A DNA stretch of 44,195 nucleotides from Comamonadaceae bacterium (lineage in GTDB: Bacteria; Pseudomonadota; Gammaproteobacteria; Burkholderiales; Burkholderiaceae_C), in NCBI GenBank assembly GCA_947447355.1, contig CANFJF010000027.1:1-44195 (forward strand), given 5' to 3'. The notes below the pieces were generated by a model. The model was not told the origin of the DNA. It saw only the letters and a list, made by a program, of their open reading frames with translations, and did no database searches. The translations under genes were made by a program, and so were the position numbers. Every line of letters starts with the position of its first letter. The first letter of the stretch is position 1. Below, one piece after another: positions 16,510 to 23,746 of the stretch.

Positions 16510-17197
16510 CAGTGGCGCGAGGCGCTTCTTCGCGTCATCCTTTGCGGTCTTGGCCATGGTCGTCATGTTGTGGCTGGGGGCTGTGCCGTCAGCTCGCGCC
16601 GTGAGCATTGCCTATGCGGCCAACGCGGCCACAGCCCAGCTGACCCAACTGCGAACTGAGCGGGCTGACGACGGGGTCTATCTCAACGCCGCCGTGGCCT
16701 TCGAACTTCCACATGTTGTTGAAGACGCCTTGCTCAAAGGGATTGCATTATTTTTCGTCATCGAAGTCGACGTCTACCGAGACCGCTGGTACTGGACTGA
16801 CCAGCGTGTGGCCAGTGCCGCCCGCACCGTTCGCTTGGCCTACCAGCCCCTGACGCGGCGCTGGCGGGTCAACATCGGCTCTGGCCTGAACGGGGCATCA
16901 TTGGGACTGCGTGCCACCTTCAACCAGAATTACGACACCTTGCCGGAGGCCATGTCGGCTATCCAGCGCGTGACGCGTTGGAAGGTTGCCGAGTTGTCAG
17001 ATATTCGGTCTGGCAGTGAGCACAATCTGTCTTTCAGCTTCAAGCTCGATCTCTCCCAGTTGCCCAGGCCATTTCAGATTGGTGTGGCCGGTCAGCGAGA
17101 TTGGAGCATCGCCGTAGAAAGTGCTCAGCCGCTGTTGCTGCAAACAGCGCGGCCGGCAGAACCCGCTAAAGAAAGCCCTGCTGAGGCGGCCAAGTGA
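16469..17197 (+). CDS. DUF4390 family protein
   Basis: A roughly 242-residue exported or membrane-anchored protein with a hydrophobic N-terminus (about 24–48, ending AVPSARA) and no other membrane segment. The body, with DRWYWTDQRVASAARTVRL and QPLTRRWRVNIG, matches the DUF4390 family typical of this locus in Burkholderiales; its function is unknown. The start is uncertain: ATG 16469 overlaps rsmB by 41 bases, and a GTG at 16460 is also possible. The stop overlaps the GTG start of the kinase gene (GTGA), and this coupling suggests a role linked to NtrY-like signalling. That link is inference from position only. Confidence 0.8.
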   Translation: MVFITQFWKSAPPDSGARRFFASSFAVLAMVVMLWLGAVPSARAVSIAYAANAATAQLTQLRTERADDGVYLNAAVAFELPHVVEDALLKGIALFFVIEVDVYRDRWYWTDQRVASAARTVRLAYQPLTRRWRVNIGSGLNGASLGLRATFNQNYDTLPEAMSAIQRVTRWKVAELSDIRSGSEHNLSFSFKLDLSQLPRPFQIGVAGQRDWSIAVESAQPLLLQTARPAEPAKESPAEAAK

Positions 17198-19461
17198 CCC
17201 TAGAAACCACTGGCTCCGCGCTTCGCAGCAGCCGTGCATTTCGTTGGACCTTGGGGGTCGGCGTCGGCGTGATTTTGGCCTTCGGCTTGGTGCTGATTTT
17301 TTTACTCACCCAGGCGACGGGTAACCGGGAGCTTTACGAGCGTAATTACCCGATTCTTTTTGGCCTGAACATCGGTGTCGCAGCGCTTTTGTTGGTGGTC
17401 ATCGGTTGGATCACCCTGCGGCTCGTGTTGCGCTTGCGGCAGCGCAAATTTGGCAGCCGATTGTTGGTCAAGCTAGCCGCTATTTTTGCGTTGGTCGGGC
17501 TTTTCCCTGGCATCACGATTTACTTTGTTTCATACCAGTTCGTCTCCCGCTCGATTGAAAGCTGGTTCGATGTCAAGGTTGAAGGCGCTCTAGCTGCAGG
17601 GCTGAACCTCGGCCGCGTCACGCTGGACACGCTGGCCGCCGATCTGGGAAATCGCACGCGCCTAGCGGCCACTCAGCTGTCTCAATCGACGGATGCATCC
17701 GCCAGCTTGGGGCTTGAAAGACTGCGTGATCAACTCGATGCCAAGGACGTGGTGCTATGGAACGCCTCCGGCCAGCTGATCGCCAGCGCAGGTCAGTCGC
17801 GATTTTTGTTGCAGCCCGACCGCCCCTCGCCGCAGCAGTTGCGGGCCGCCCGCAGCAAACGAGTGATGACCCAAATTGAGGGGCTGGACGACGCCGTTCT
17901 CATCAGTCCCGGCGCCACGGCACCGCAGCCCCGAAAGGCACGCATCAAGGCCATTGCGCTCGTTAGTGATTCCAATTTTGACTTGACCAGCGCAGAGCGC
18001 TTTCTTCAAATAACGGAAGATTTACCGATCGACTTGGTGACCAATGCGGTCATTGTGCAAGAGGCCAATCGCGAATATCAGGAACTGGCACTCGCCCGCG
18101 ATGGCTTGCGCAAAATGTACATTGGCACGCTCACGCTGAGTCTTTTCCTGGCTGTCTTTGGAGCTGTGTTGCTGGCGGTGTTGTTGGGCAGCCAGCTGGC
18201 GCGGCCACTGTTGCTGCTGGCTGAAGGTGTCAGGCAAGTGGCGCAGGGGGACCTTCGGCCGAAAGCCGTTCTAGACAGCAACGACGAGCTGGGTGGCCTC
18301 ACGCGATCGTTCGCCGTCATGACCCAGCAGTTAGCCGATGCCCGTTCGGCGGTGCAGCAAAGTATGTCGCAGGTCGATGCGGCACGGGGCAATTTACAGA
18401 TTATTTTGGACAACCTTTCAACCGGCGTTCTGGTGCTCGATAGTCAGGGGCATATCCGAACCAGCAATCCCGGTGCAGCCCGCATTTTGCAGGCGCCAGT
18501 GGCAGATTACCAAGGCAAACTATTGAGTGAAGTCCCCGGGCTGGAGATTTTTGGCAAGGCTGTGCATGCGCAGTTCGAATCGTATCTGGCTGAAAACGCC
18601 GCCCACGGCTTGGAGCATTGGCAGCAGACCTTTGAGCTCCATGGCGGATTTTCCGGGTCCGATGAGGGGGCCGTTTCCTTGATTGCGCGAGGCGCCAAGA
18701 TGCCCGGCACCGAAGAATGTCTGCTGGTGTTTGACGATGTCTCCGCCATGGTCTCGACGCAGCGCGCTGAGGCATGGGGTGAAGTGGCGCGACGGCTCGC
18801 CCACGAAATTAAAAATCCGTTGACGCCGATCCAACTCTCTGCTGAGCGACTTGAGATGAAGCTTGCCAACAAACTTGAACCCCCCGAGCAGGCCTTGCTG
18901 ACCAAGTCTGTCAAGACCATCGTCGATCAAGTCGACGCCATGAAGCGGCTGGTCAATGACTTTCGCGACTACGCTCGCTTACCGGCAGCCGAGCTCAAGC
19001 CGATTGACCTGAACGCACTGGTAACCGATGTGATGCAGCTTTACGGCAGCGATGCGGCTGTTCCTATTCAGGTTGAACTTGATCCTGCCGCGCCAATGAT
19101 TCGCGGCGATGCCCAGCAACTTCGCCAAGTGATGCACAACCTCCTGCAAAATGCACAAGATGCGCAAGAGGGACTGCAGGCCCCGCAACAGGCGCAAGTG
19201 ATCCTGAAGACGGAGTACTCGGCAACCTCTCAGAGAGTGCGCTTGATCGTGCGCGACAACGGCGCTGGTTTTCCCGACAACATCTTGAAGCGCGCCTTCG
19301 AACCTTACGTCACGACCAAAGCCAAAGGCACCGGTCTGGGGCTCGCGGTGGTGAAAAAAATTGCTGACGAACACGGTGCGCGAATCGATATTTCTAACCG
19401 CGTTTCGGGCGGCTCAGTGCAGGGTGCCCAAGTGTCGTTATCATTCCAAGTTGTGGCTTAA
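17194..19461 (+). CDS. NtrY-like membrane sensor histidine kinase
   Basis: A 755-residue sensor kinase. In order it has membrane segments at about 22–45, 55–80 and 92–115, a long extracytoplasmic part, another membrane segment at about 308–332, a HAMP linker, a PAS domain (about 400–500), a HisKA domain with RRLAHEIKNPLTPIQLSAER (phospho-acceptor His537), and a HATPase with NLLQNAQDAQ, VRDNGAGFPDN and KGTGLGLAVVKKIADEHG. This is the NtrY layout (nitrogen/redox-type sensing), but the signal cannot be read from sequence. It begins with a GTG coupled to the DUF4390 stop, and its response regulator follows 53 bases later. Confidence 0.9.
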   Translation: MTLETTGSALRSSRAFRWTLGVGVGVILAFGLVLIFLLTQATGNRELYERNYPILFGLNIGVAALLLVVIGWITLRLVLRLRQRKFGSRLLVKLAAIFALVGLFPGITIYFVSYQFVSRSIESWFDVKVEGALAAGLNLGRVTLDTLAADLGNRTRLAATQLSQSTDASASLGLERLRDQLDAKDVVLWNASGQLIASAGQSRFLLQPDRPSPQQLRAARSKRVMTQIEGLDDAVLISPGATAPQPRKARIKAIALVSDSNFDLTSAERFLQITEDLPIDLVTNAVIVQEANREYQELALARDGLRKMYIGTLTLSLFLAVFGAVLLAVLLGSQLARPLLLLAEGVRQVAQGDLRPKAVLDSNDELGGLTRSFAVMTQQLADARSAVQQSMSQVDAARGNLQIILDNLSTGVLVLDSQGHIRTSNPGAARILQAPVADYQGKLLSEVPGLEIFGKAVHAQFESYLAENAAHGLEHWQQTFELHGGFSGSDEGAVSLIARGAKMPGTEECLLVFDDVSAMVSTQRAEAWGEVARRLAHEIKNPLTPIQLSAERLEMKLANKLEPPEQALLTKSVKTIVDQVDAMKRLVNDFRDYARLPAAELKPIDLNALVTDVMQLYGSDAAVPIQVELDPAAPMIRGDAQQLRQVMHNLLQNAQDAQEGLQAPQQAQVILKTEYSATSQRVRLIVRDNGAGFPDNILKRAFEPYVTTKAKGTGLGLAVVKKIADEHGARIDISNRVSGGSVQGAQVSLSFQVVA

Positions 19462-19514
19462 CAACACGGAGCTTTTCGGCTCAACAGACAAAGCATTGCT
19501 AAGGGTTAGATTCA

Positions 19515-20189
19515 ATGGCAAATATTTTGGTGGTCGACGACGAGTTGGGCATCCGTGACCTCCTCTCAGAAATCCTCAACGACGAAGGACATCAGGTCGA
19601 ACTGGCCGAAAACGCCGCCCAAGCGAGACTCGCTCGTGGTCGCGCACGCCCCGACCTGGTATTGCTGGACATCTGGATGCCGGACACCGATGGCGTTACC
19701 TTACTCAAGGAGTGGTCCTCCGGTGGCCTTCTCACCATGCCCGTCATCATGATGAGTGGCCACGCCACCATTGACACAGCCGTAGAGGCCACCAAAATTG
19801 GGGCAATGGCGTTTCTTGAAAAACCCATCACCCTGCAAAAACTTCTGCAAGCTGTCGAGCATGGGCTGACACGACTGGCTGTGCGCAAACCAGTCAGCCC
19901 CTATGTCACGCTAGCGCCGGGAGACATGCTGCAGCAGGGGGGGGACGGAATTGTTCACGCAGAGGCGGTGCAAGACACCAGTCCCAAACCCACACAAAGT
20001 TTTTTGCTCGAAAAGCCACTGCGCGAAGCCCGCGATGAATTCGAAAAAGCGTATTTCGAATTTCATCTTTTTCGTGAAGGCGGCTCCATGACGCGCGTCG
20101 CCGAAAAGACCGGACTCGAACGCACGCATCTTTATAGAAAGCTCAAGCAACTTGGCGTCGACCTCACGCGCGGCAAGCGTCAGAGTTGA
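19515..20189 (+). CDS. NtrX-like response regulator lacking the AAA+ domain
   Basis: A 224-residue response regulator, the probable partner of the adjacent kinase. The receiver domain (about 1–120) has acidic residues D8/D9, the phospho-acceptor Asp52 in LVLLDIWMPDTDG, the conserved Thr/Ser region MMSGHAT, and Lys in FLEKPIT. After a linker of about 50 residues comes a Fis-type helix-turn-helix (about 180–218: FREGGSMTRVAEKTGLERTH, then LYRKLKQLG). Full-length NtrX has a sigma-54-interacting AAA+ ATPase between these two; here none is present and the frame is intact, so this is not a simple frameshift. It should bind DNA but cannot activate sigma-54 polymerase in the NtrC manner. Confidence 0.88.
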   Translation: MANILVVDDELGIRDLLSEILNDEGHQVELAENAAQARLARGRARPDLVLLDIWMPDTDGVTLLKEWSSGGLLTMPVIMMSGHATIDTAVEATKIGAMAFLEKPITLQKLLQAVEHGLTRLAVRKPVSPYVTLAPGDMLQQGGDGIVHAEAVQDTSPKPTQSFLLEKPLREARDEFEKAYFEFHLFREGGSMTRVAEKTGLERTHLYRKLKQLGVDLTRGKRQS

Positions 20190-20193
20190 AGCC

Positions 20194-20223
20194 TTCAAAA
20201 TAGCGCTGTCCCTGATATATAAT
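20194..20223 (+). promoter_or_regulatory. Likely promoter of tRNA-Phe
   Basis: A perfect TATAAT at 20218–20223 lies 9 bases before the tRNA 5' end. A partial -35 (TTCAAA, 20194–20199) is spaced 18 bp upstream. The upstream response-regulator gene ends at 20189. Being outside the duplicated segment, this promoter serves only the intact tRNA and not the distal copy. Confidence 0.6.
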
Positions 20224-20232
20224 CTGAGGCTT

Positions 20233-20308
20233 GGCCCGGTAGCTCAGTCGGTAGAGCAGAGGATTGAAAATCCTTGTGTCGGTGGTTCGATTCCGCCCCA
20301 GGCCACCA
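20233..20308 (+). tRNA. pheT: tRNA-Phe (anticodon GAA), integration target
   Basis: A 76-nt cloverleaf: acceptor GGCCCGG with CCAGGCC, D-stem GCTC/GAGC, anticodon stem GAGGA/TCCTT with loop TTGAAAA (anticodon GAA), T-stem GGTGG/CCGCC with loop TTCGATT, and encoded ACCA. Pair 5–68 of the acceptor stem is C·A, a mismatch; all others pair. The 3' half from 20261 onward is the left copy of a 108-bp direct repeat, so this gene has been used and restored by an integrating element. Functionality is likely despite the mismatch, but whether it is the only tRNA-Phe is unknown. Confidence 0.95.
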
Positions 20309-20368
20309 TTACAACCCGCAAGGGTAAAAGAAAGCCCGCTATTCAAAAGATAGCGGGCTTTTTCGTTG
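20261..20368 (+). repeat. Left att repeat (tRNA-Phe 3' half plus terminator)
   Basis: 108 bp identical to 28070–28177. It covers the tRNA from the anticodon stem to CCA and continues through the terminator. Bases on either side differ (A versus T before, T versus G after). This is the tRNA-side attachment site. The strand-exchange point within it cannot be fixed from one sequence, though tyrosine recombinases of this kind usually cut near the anticodon loop. Confidence 0.93.
20331..20363 (+). terminator. Terminator of tRNA-Phe
   Basis: A perfect 11-bp stem AAAGCCCGCTA (20331–20341) / TAGCGGGCTTT (20351–20361) with a 9-base loop ends in a T-run. It lies inside the duplicated att segment, so an identical terminator also stands at 28140–28172. 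Confidence 0.9.
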
Positions 20369-20386
20369 TCTGTCGTTTTTCCCTTG

Positions 20387-20408
20387 GTGTAGCCACTGTG
20401 TAGCCACC
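20387..20408 (+). repeat. Two tandem 11-bp repeats, left-end integrase arm sites
   Basis: GTGTAGCCACT (20387–20397) is followed directly by GTGTAGCCACC (20398–20408), just 18 bp inside the left att repeat. The same motif in the same orientation occurs four times next to the integrase gene at the other end. Two-ended, same-strand tandem copies are what one expects of arm-type binding sites for the N-terminal domain of a tyrosine integrase. The rest of 20409–20615 has no credible gene; it holds a small palindrome, TTGATT/AATCAA, near 20465. Confidence 0.75.
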
Positions 20409-20615
20409 GGTACGTCATTTTTGTACGGTGCTTACCGCTAGGCCTTGCAATGCTCAAGCGATTGATTTTTAATCAAGCTCACGTCACGCGCGCGTACTGT
20501 TCTGTGGGCTTGAGTGCAGCCCGAATCCACCGACCAGCACCAGCCAACAAAAAACCAGCGGGTCAGGCTGGGTCGCTTTGTAGTCGCGCTTTAACCGCCA
20601 GCTACACAACCGCAC

Positions 20616-20849
20616 TTACTTTATTTGTCGTCCAGATGTTCCAGAAAGCCCTGTCACATACAGTGCGGCTTGAGTGCACATTCCTAATATAAGACTGCAA
20701 CCCTCGCGGCCTCTGTCGGCTTCCGCAGCGTCTGACAGCACCGCGCCTGAAAGGTAGCTCAGAACCGCGTAAAGCTTCATTAACGTTTCGTGGGCGTCGT
20801 TTTCGTCAATGATGGGGTTGCGGGTGTCGCTGAATTTCAACGGGGTCAT
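20616..20849 (-). CDS. Small hypothetical protein of the element
   Basis: A 77-residue protein with no recognised domain: MTPLKFSDTRNPIIDENDAH, then a probable helical segment ending SYLSGAVLSDAAEADRGREG. It is supported as real by its ATGA overlap with the upstream 65-residue gene (stop TGA and start ATG share bases at 20846–20849), implying translational coupling. It is the leftmost gene of the element. A relation to small regulatory proteins is possible, but there is no motif evidence. Confidence 0.6.
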   Translation of the reverse strand: MTPLKFSDTRNPIIDENDAHETLMKLYAVLSYLSGAVLSDAAEADRGREGCSLILGMCTQAALYVTGLSGTSGRQIK

Positions 20850-21043
20850 GCTGCAACCCCTTCGGTGGTCAATTCAGTGCAGGCCTGTTTGAGCTGGGTT
20901 GCTGCTCTGACAGCCCGGCCAGTAGCGGCATGAATGTCGCCGTGCCGGGTATGCCAAAGCGCCGCGCTCAGTGCGTTCTCGATGGTTTGCTGACGTGCCA
21001 GCAGGGAGGGGTTGCCCGGTGTGGGCGTGGTGGGGGTGTTCAT
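20846..21043 (-). CDS. Small hypothetical protein of the element
   Basis: A 65-residue protein starting MNTPTTPTPGNPSLLARQQT, with a central predicted helix (IENALSAALWHTRHGDIHAA) and no recognisable family. The ATG at 21043 was chosen because AAGGAA lies 8 bases upstream; the frame stays open further upstream through structured DNA, but that extension has no coding character. It is coupled to the next gene by an ATGA overlap, so the two form a small leftward operon. Confidence 0.6.
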   Translation of the reverse strand: MNTPTTPTPGNPSLLARQQTIENALSAALWHTRHGDIHAATGRAVRAATQLKQACTELTTEGVAA

Positions 21044-21102
21044 GGCTCTTGTTCCTTCGGGAAACTCAGAAACCATCCGCCGACTTACTAGGTCAACAGG
21101 AT

Positions 21103-21242
21103 GGACGTGGGGTGTAGTAACAACTCCGAAGCGTTGCGGCCATCCTTGCGGGTAGACCCTCCCCACGTCCAAAACTTTAAATTTTGGGCATGAAAAAACC
21201 TTGCTGACGGGAAGGTAAACCGCTTCGGACGTGGTGTTACTA
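21103..21242 (-). promoter_or_regulatory. Highly structured DNA upstream of the small operon
   Basis: Several nested inverted repeats occur in 140 bp. TAGTAACA (21115–21122) and TCCGAAGCG (21125–21133) pair in order with CGCTTCGGA (21221–21229) and TGTTACTA (21235–21242). GGACGTGGGG (21103–21112) pairs with CCCCACGTCC (21161–21170). The octamer GGACGTGG occurs three times, two direct and one inverted. It lies about 60 bp before the start of the 65-residue gene. It could be an RNA leader, a multi-site operator, or a recombination or replication site; nothing in the sequence decides which. Confidence 0.45.
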
Positions 21243-21362
21243 GCACCGGAATGAATCCTATCATGGCTTTTGTCAGCGCGATACGACAGTCGCTTGAGAC
21301 CCTGCCAGCACGGTGCGGGCTTCACCGCCCCCGTTGGATTAGCTCCAATTAGCCAATTAGCA

Positions 21363-21396
21363 TTTGATTAAATTTGATTGATTTCAAATAATCAAA
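21363..21396. promoter_or_regulatory. AT-rich dyad in the divergent intergenic region
   Basis: TTTGATTA (21363–21370) pairs with TAATCAAA (21389–21396), and an inner TTTGA/TCAAA extends the stem after a 2-base bulge. It lies between the leftward small operon and the rightward lipoprotein gene, in an AT-rich stretch of an otherwise GC-richer element. It probably marks an operator or promoter region for one or both directions. The whole 21044–21493 gap (450 bp) holds no other gene that can be supported. Confidence 0.4.
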
Positions 21397-21493
21397 CCTT
21401 GTCCCTTGCGTTGGCCTCGCATGCGCTGGCATATCCGCTTCATTTCTGTAGGTGCTAAGCTGTAACCAATTAAGCAGCTATCAAGGATTTGAC

Positions 21494-21829
21494 GTGAAAC
21501 GAATTACTTTTGCACTTTTGATTCCTGCGCTCTTTGCCGGGTGTGCAACGAGTTTCGAGACCTTAAATGTGGCGTTGCCTAAGCTCCATGGGAAAACCAT
21601 CAATGTTGCCATCAACTACCTTGGCATCCCCGCTAGAGAGTATTCGATAGCAGGCAATAAGGTCTACGAGTGGACGACCGTCGGGCCTAATCCATTTTCC
21701 CCGGCATCGCAAAACCTGAGCTGCACTATCAAATTAAGCACGTTAAATGACGTTGTACGCGGATACGACTACGACGGCAGCAACGGAACATGCCAGGTGT
21801 ATGCCGACCGGCTAAAGCCCCTTTTGTAA
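21494..21829 (+). CDS. Small lipoprotein, element cargo
   Basis: A 111-residue protein with a clear lipoprotein signal, MKRITFALLIPALFAGC (lipobox LFAGC, Cys17), so it should be anchored in a membrane after processing. The mature part has no recognised domain, but LHGKTINVAINYLGIPAREY followed by GNKVYEWTT resembles small outer-membrane lipoproteins of the BamE-like 'two-strand after helix' type; this is only a resemblance. Two further cysteines (LSCTIK, GTCQVY) could form a disulfide. The GTG at 21494 is chosen for the AAGGA 6 bases upstream. It is the only rightward gene in the element, so it is probably an independently expressed cargo gene. Confidence 0.75.
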   Translation: MKRITFALLIPALFAGCATSFETLNVALPKLHGKTINVAINYLGIPAREYSIAGNKVYEWTTVGPNPFSPASQNLSCTIKLSTLNDVVRGYDYDGSNGTCQVYADRLKPLL

Positions 21830-21874
21830 GCTCGACTCACCCGGTTTTGATTCCCGCTTGAATACCCAAAGAAA

Positions 21875-22051
21875 TCAAGCCCGGCCAACAAACCAATTCG
21901 GGAACTGCGCTCTCACCCGCTCAACAACTTGCTCAATGGCAATCCGTCGCGCCATCTCACCCCCCGGTGTTTGCGAAGCCCTCACCAGTGCCATGCGGCC
22001 ATCAAAGGGCAGCAACTGACACACGCGGTCCGATTCTGTTGGTCTGGTCAT
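21875..22051 (-). CDS. Small hypothetical protein of the element
   Basis: A 58-residue protein, MTRPTESDRVCQLLPFDGRM followed by an amphipathic C-terminal segment (ARRIAIEQVVERVRAQFPNW). No family recognised. The start at 22051 has only a weak purine stretch upstream; a longer frame starting at 22123 is also open but reads like non-coding sequence. It lies between the lipoprotein gene and a repeat-rich gap and may be a regulator, but this is a weak call. Confidence 0.45.
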   Translation of the reverse strand: MTRPTESDRVCQLLPFDGRMALVRASQTPGGEMARRIAIEQVVERVRAQFPNWFVGRA

Positions 22052-22140
22052 GCTTGGGCTTTCTCGTTGGGTTGACGGTTCACGGTGAACAGCACCACGG
22101 CAATCACGGGGCATTAAGCCCACGTCCTGTAGGCGGCATG

Positions 22141-22344
22141 TGTTGCACCGTGCGGGTTTAGGCTGACGCTTGAGTCTGCACCGGGCAACACGTTAAGGCT
22201 TGAATCTGTTGCTGTTTGCAGATTCATACGGGGTGGGACACCACCGGGACACGCTTAAAACCTTGAATGTCCTCCAGTGAACGGACAGAGGAACCGAGAC
22301 AGACACTCCCTCTTACTGTGTAAGGGGGTGGTGTCCCATGTCCC
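22141..22344. repeat. Repeat- and palindrome-rich gap, candidate origin or control region
   Basis: About 310 bp (22052–22360) without a gene contain: TGTTGC (22141) paired with GCAACA (22185–22190); GCTTGAGTCTG (22168–22178) repeated as GCTTGAATCTG (22198–22208) and inverted as CAGATTCA (22219–22226); GGGACAC repeated at an 11-bp period (22235 and 22246); and the inverted 11-mer GGTGGTGTCCC (22327–22337) with a second TGTCCC after it. It lies directly downstream of the ATPase gene. Iteron-like repeats next to a RepA-type ATPase suggest a replication origin, but transcription termination is an alternative. Confidence 0.4.
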
Positions 22345-22360
22345 GCTAGACTTTTTGGCT

Positions 22361-23746
22361 TCATAAATCAATGCCCGAAGCTTGGGTGAAAAACCCGTCT
22401 GAAGAAACTAAAACAATGTCGGATTCAGTCAGGTGAAGGAGTGCGCGATTAAATGCACGTTTCACTGTCTCCTCACTTTTGCCTTTGTTGGTGGGGTGCT
22501 CGCTGTACCGCTGTCTTAAATCGGCTTTGTTGCATTCGCCTGCCCCGGTGAGAACGGTGAGCACCAAGGCGGCGGCGGTGTCACCAGCCGCGCCAGCCGC
22601 TTTGCGAATGCGGTGAGCCTGTTCGCCGTCCGACACAACTAAACTCATCAGCGGCCTATCCTGGGCATCCGTGAAGCCTTCCAGCGTGAAGGGGACCAGG
22701 TTCAGGTGTATCGGCTCGAAGTTGGCACCGCTTCGCATCTTGAGGCTTTTGATCGTCACCGCGTTGTCGGTTCCGTGCCGGTCCACTTCAATCATGGTGT
22801 CACTGTCTCCCAGCTTGGCCAGACTGCCCATGTAACTATCCCCGCTCTTGGTGGTGTGGTCCACCACCAACACAGTGACGACGCCACCCAGCGCGGCGGC
22901 CTTCTCTTGCAGGTCACGCAGCGTTTTGATGTAGCGACTCACCGTGCCCTTGGCATCGTCGGCGCTCGTCTGGCTGTAGGTGTCAATCACCAGGAACACG
23001 TGCTTGGCAGTGCGGGTGTCTAGCCCACCGGGAAACTGCAAGCCGTCCATATCGTCCACCTGGGCCATAGCCTCGTCCCATGCGTTGAATCTTGAGCGCA
23101 GGGCCTCTGGTTTAAATTCCATGTTGTCCATGTCATACCCGAGCCGTTGAACCAAGTCTAGGTGGGCGTTGTAAATGCGATGCGCGCTTGGTGGTTCGTC
23201 GTCGTCGGGTGCGGCTTCCAGCCGGACAAAATCATGCGCGACCTGCTCGTCAGGCGTTAGGTAGCCTTTGCCGTAATAGACCGCATCGCTGTGCGCGTTA
23301 ACTTCGGGAAAAGCTAGGCCAGCGTCTCCCCCTGTGTAAGTCACGCACTGTAAAAGGGCCAGCAGCGAAGCTAGGCCGTGCGGCTCGTCGAGTCGGGGGC
23401 GCATCTGCACCAAGCGCAGCGGCCCGGTGTCGCCCGTGGCCAGCTCCGCCGCGGCGCGGCGAACGTGGATGTCGTCGTCACCCTCACCAGCGACATACAG
23501 CACCACGGCCTGGTCAGTCTCGTGGCCATGCCAGGTGCGGCCACTGGCTATGCATGCGGCCATGTCCAGAGCTAGGAAAGACTTGAAGGACGAAGGCGCG
23601 GCCACCATCCAATTGATGGAGCCTGACGGGATGACGCCATCAATCAGCCACTTGGTTTCACTTGTGCGTTTGAGGGCAGCAAGCGGGCTCCAGTCGCCCA
23701 TTGCGGCCCACTTGGCGGCCAGGGTGTTGTCGTTGGTGTTCAGCAT
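22361..23746 (-). CDS. RecA-like AAA_25/RepA-type ATPase
   Basis: A 461-residue P-loop ATPase of the kind found in phage and integrative element replication modules (AAA_25, RepA/DnaB-like RecA fold). The N-terminus leads to KWLIDGVIPSGSINWMVAAP and a degenerate Walker A, APSSFKS (50–56), where Lys55 and Ser56 are kept. The Walker B strand is HVFLVIDTYSQT (near 250), followed by VVTVLVVDHTTKSG. Between them is an insert of roughly 100 residues rich in acidic residues. The C-terminus (about 395–455) looks like a winged helix. It starts inside the end of the upstream HTH gene (7-bp overlap). A helicase or replication-initiator role is inferred from the family. Confidence 0.75.
   Translation of the reverse strand: MLNTNDNTLAAKWAAMGDWSPLAALKRTSETKWLIDGVIPSGSINWMVAAPSSFKSFLALDMAACIASGRTWHGHETDQAVVLYVAGEGDDDIHVRRAAAELATGDTGPLRLVQMRPRLDEPHGLASLLALLQCVTYTGGDAGLAFPEVNAHSDAVYYGKGYLTPDEQVAHDFVRLEAAPDDDEPPSAHRIYNAHLDLVQRLGYDMDNMEFKPEALRSRFNAWDEAMAQVDDMDGLQFPGGLDTRTAKHVFLVIDTYSQTSADDAKGTVSRYIKTLRDLQEKAAALGGVVTVLVVDHTTKSGDSYMGSLAKLGDSDTMIEVDRHGTDNAVTIKSLKMRSGANFEPIHLNLVPFTLEGFTDAQDRPLMSLVVSDGEQAHRIRKAAGAAGDTAAALVLTVLTGAGECNKADLRQRYSEHPTNKGKSEETVKRAFNRALLHLTESDIVLVSSDGFFTQASGIDL

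Noticed and set aside
20507..20678. Direct repeat GGCTTGAGTGCA at 20507 and 20667
   Set aside because: Only two copies, one inside a likely gene; too short to interpret as an att or insertion-sequence duplication.
20450..20692. 80-codon plus-strand frame at the left end of the element
   Set aside because: It overlaps the coupled small gene on the minus strand, has no ribosome binding site and no protein-like pattern.
21044..21325. N-terminal extension of the 65-residue gene up to 21325
   Set aside because: The extension translates the inverted-repeat region, and the ATG at 21043 has a good AAGGAA site.
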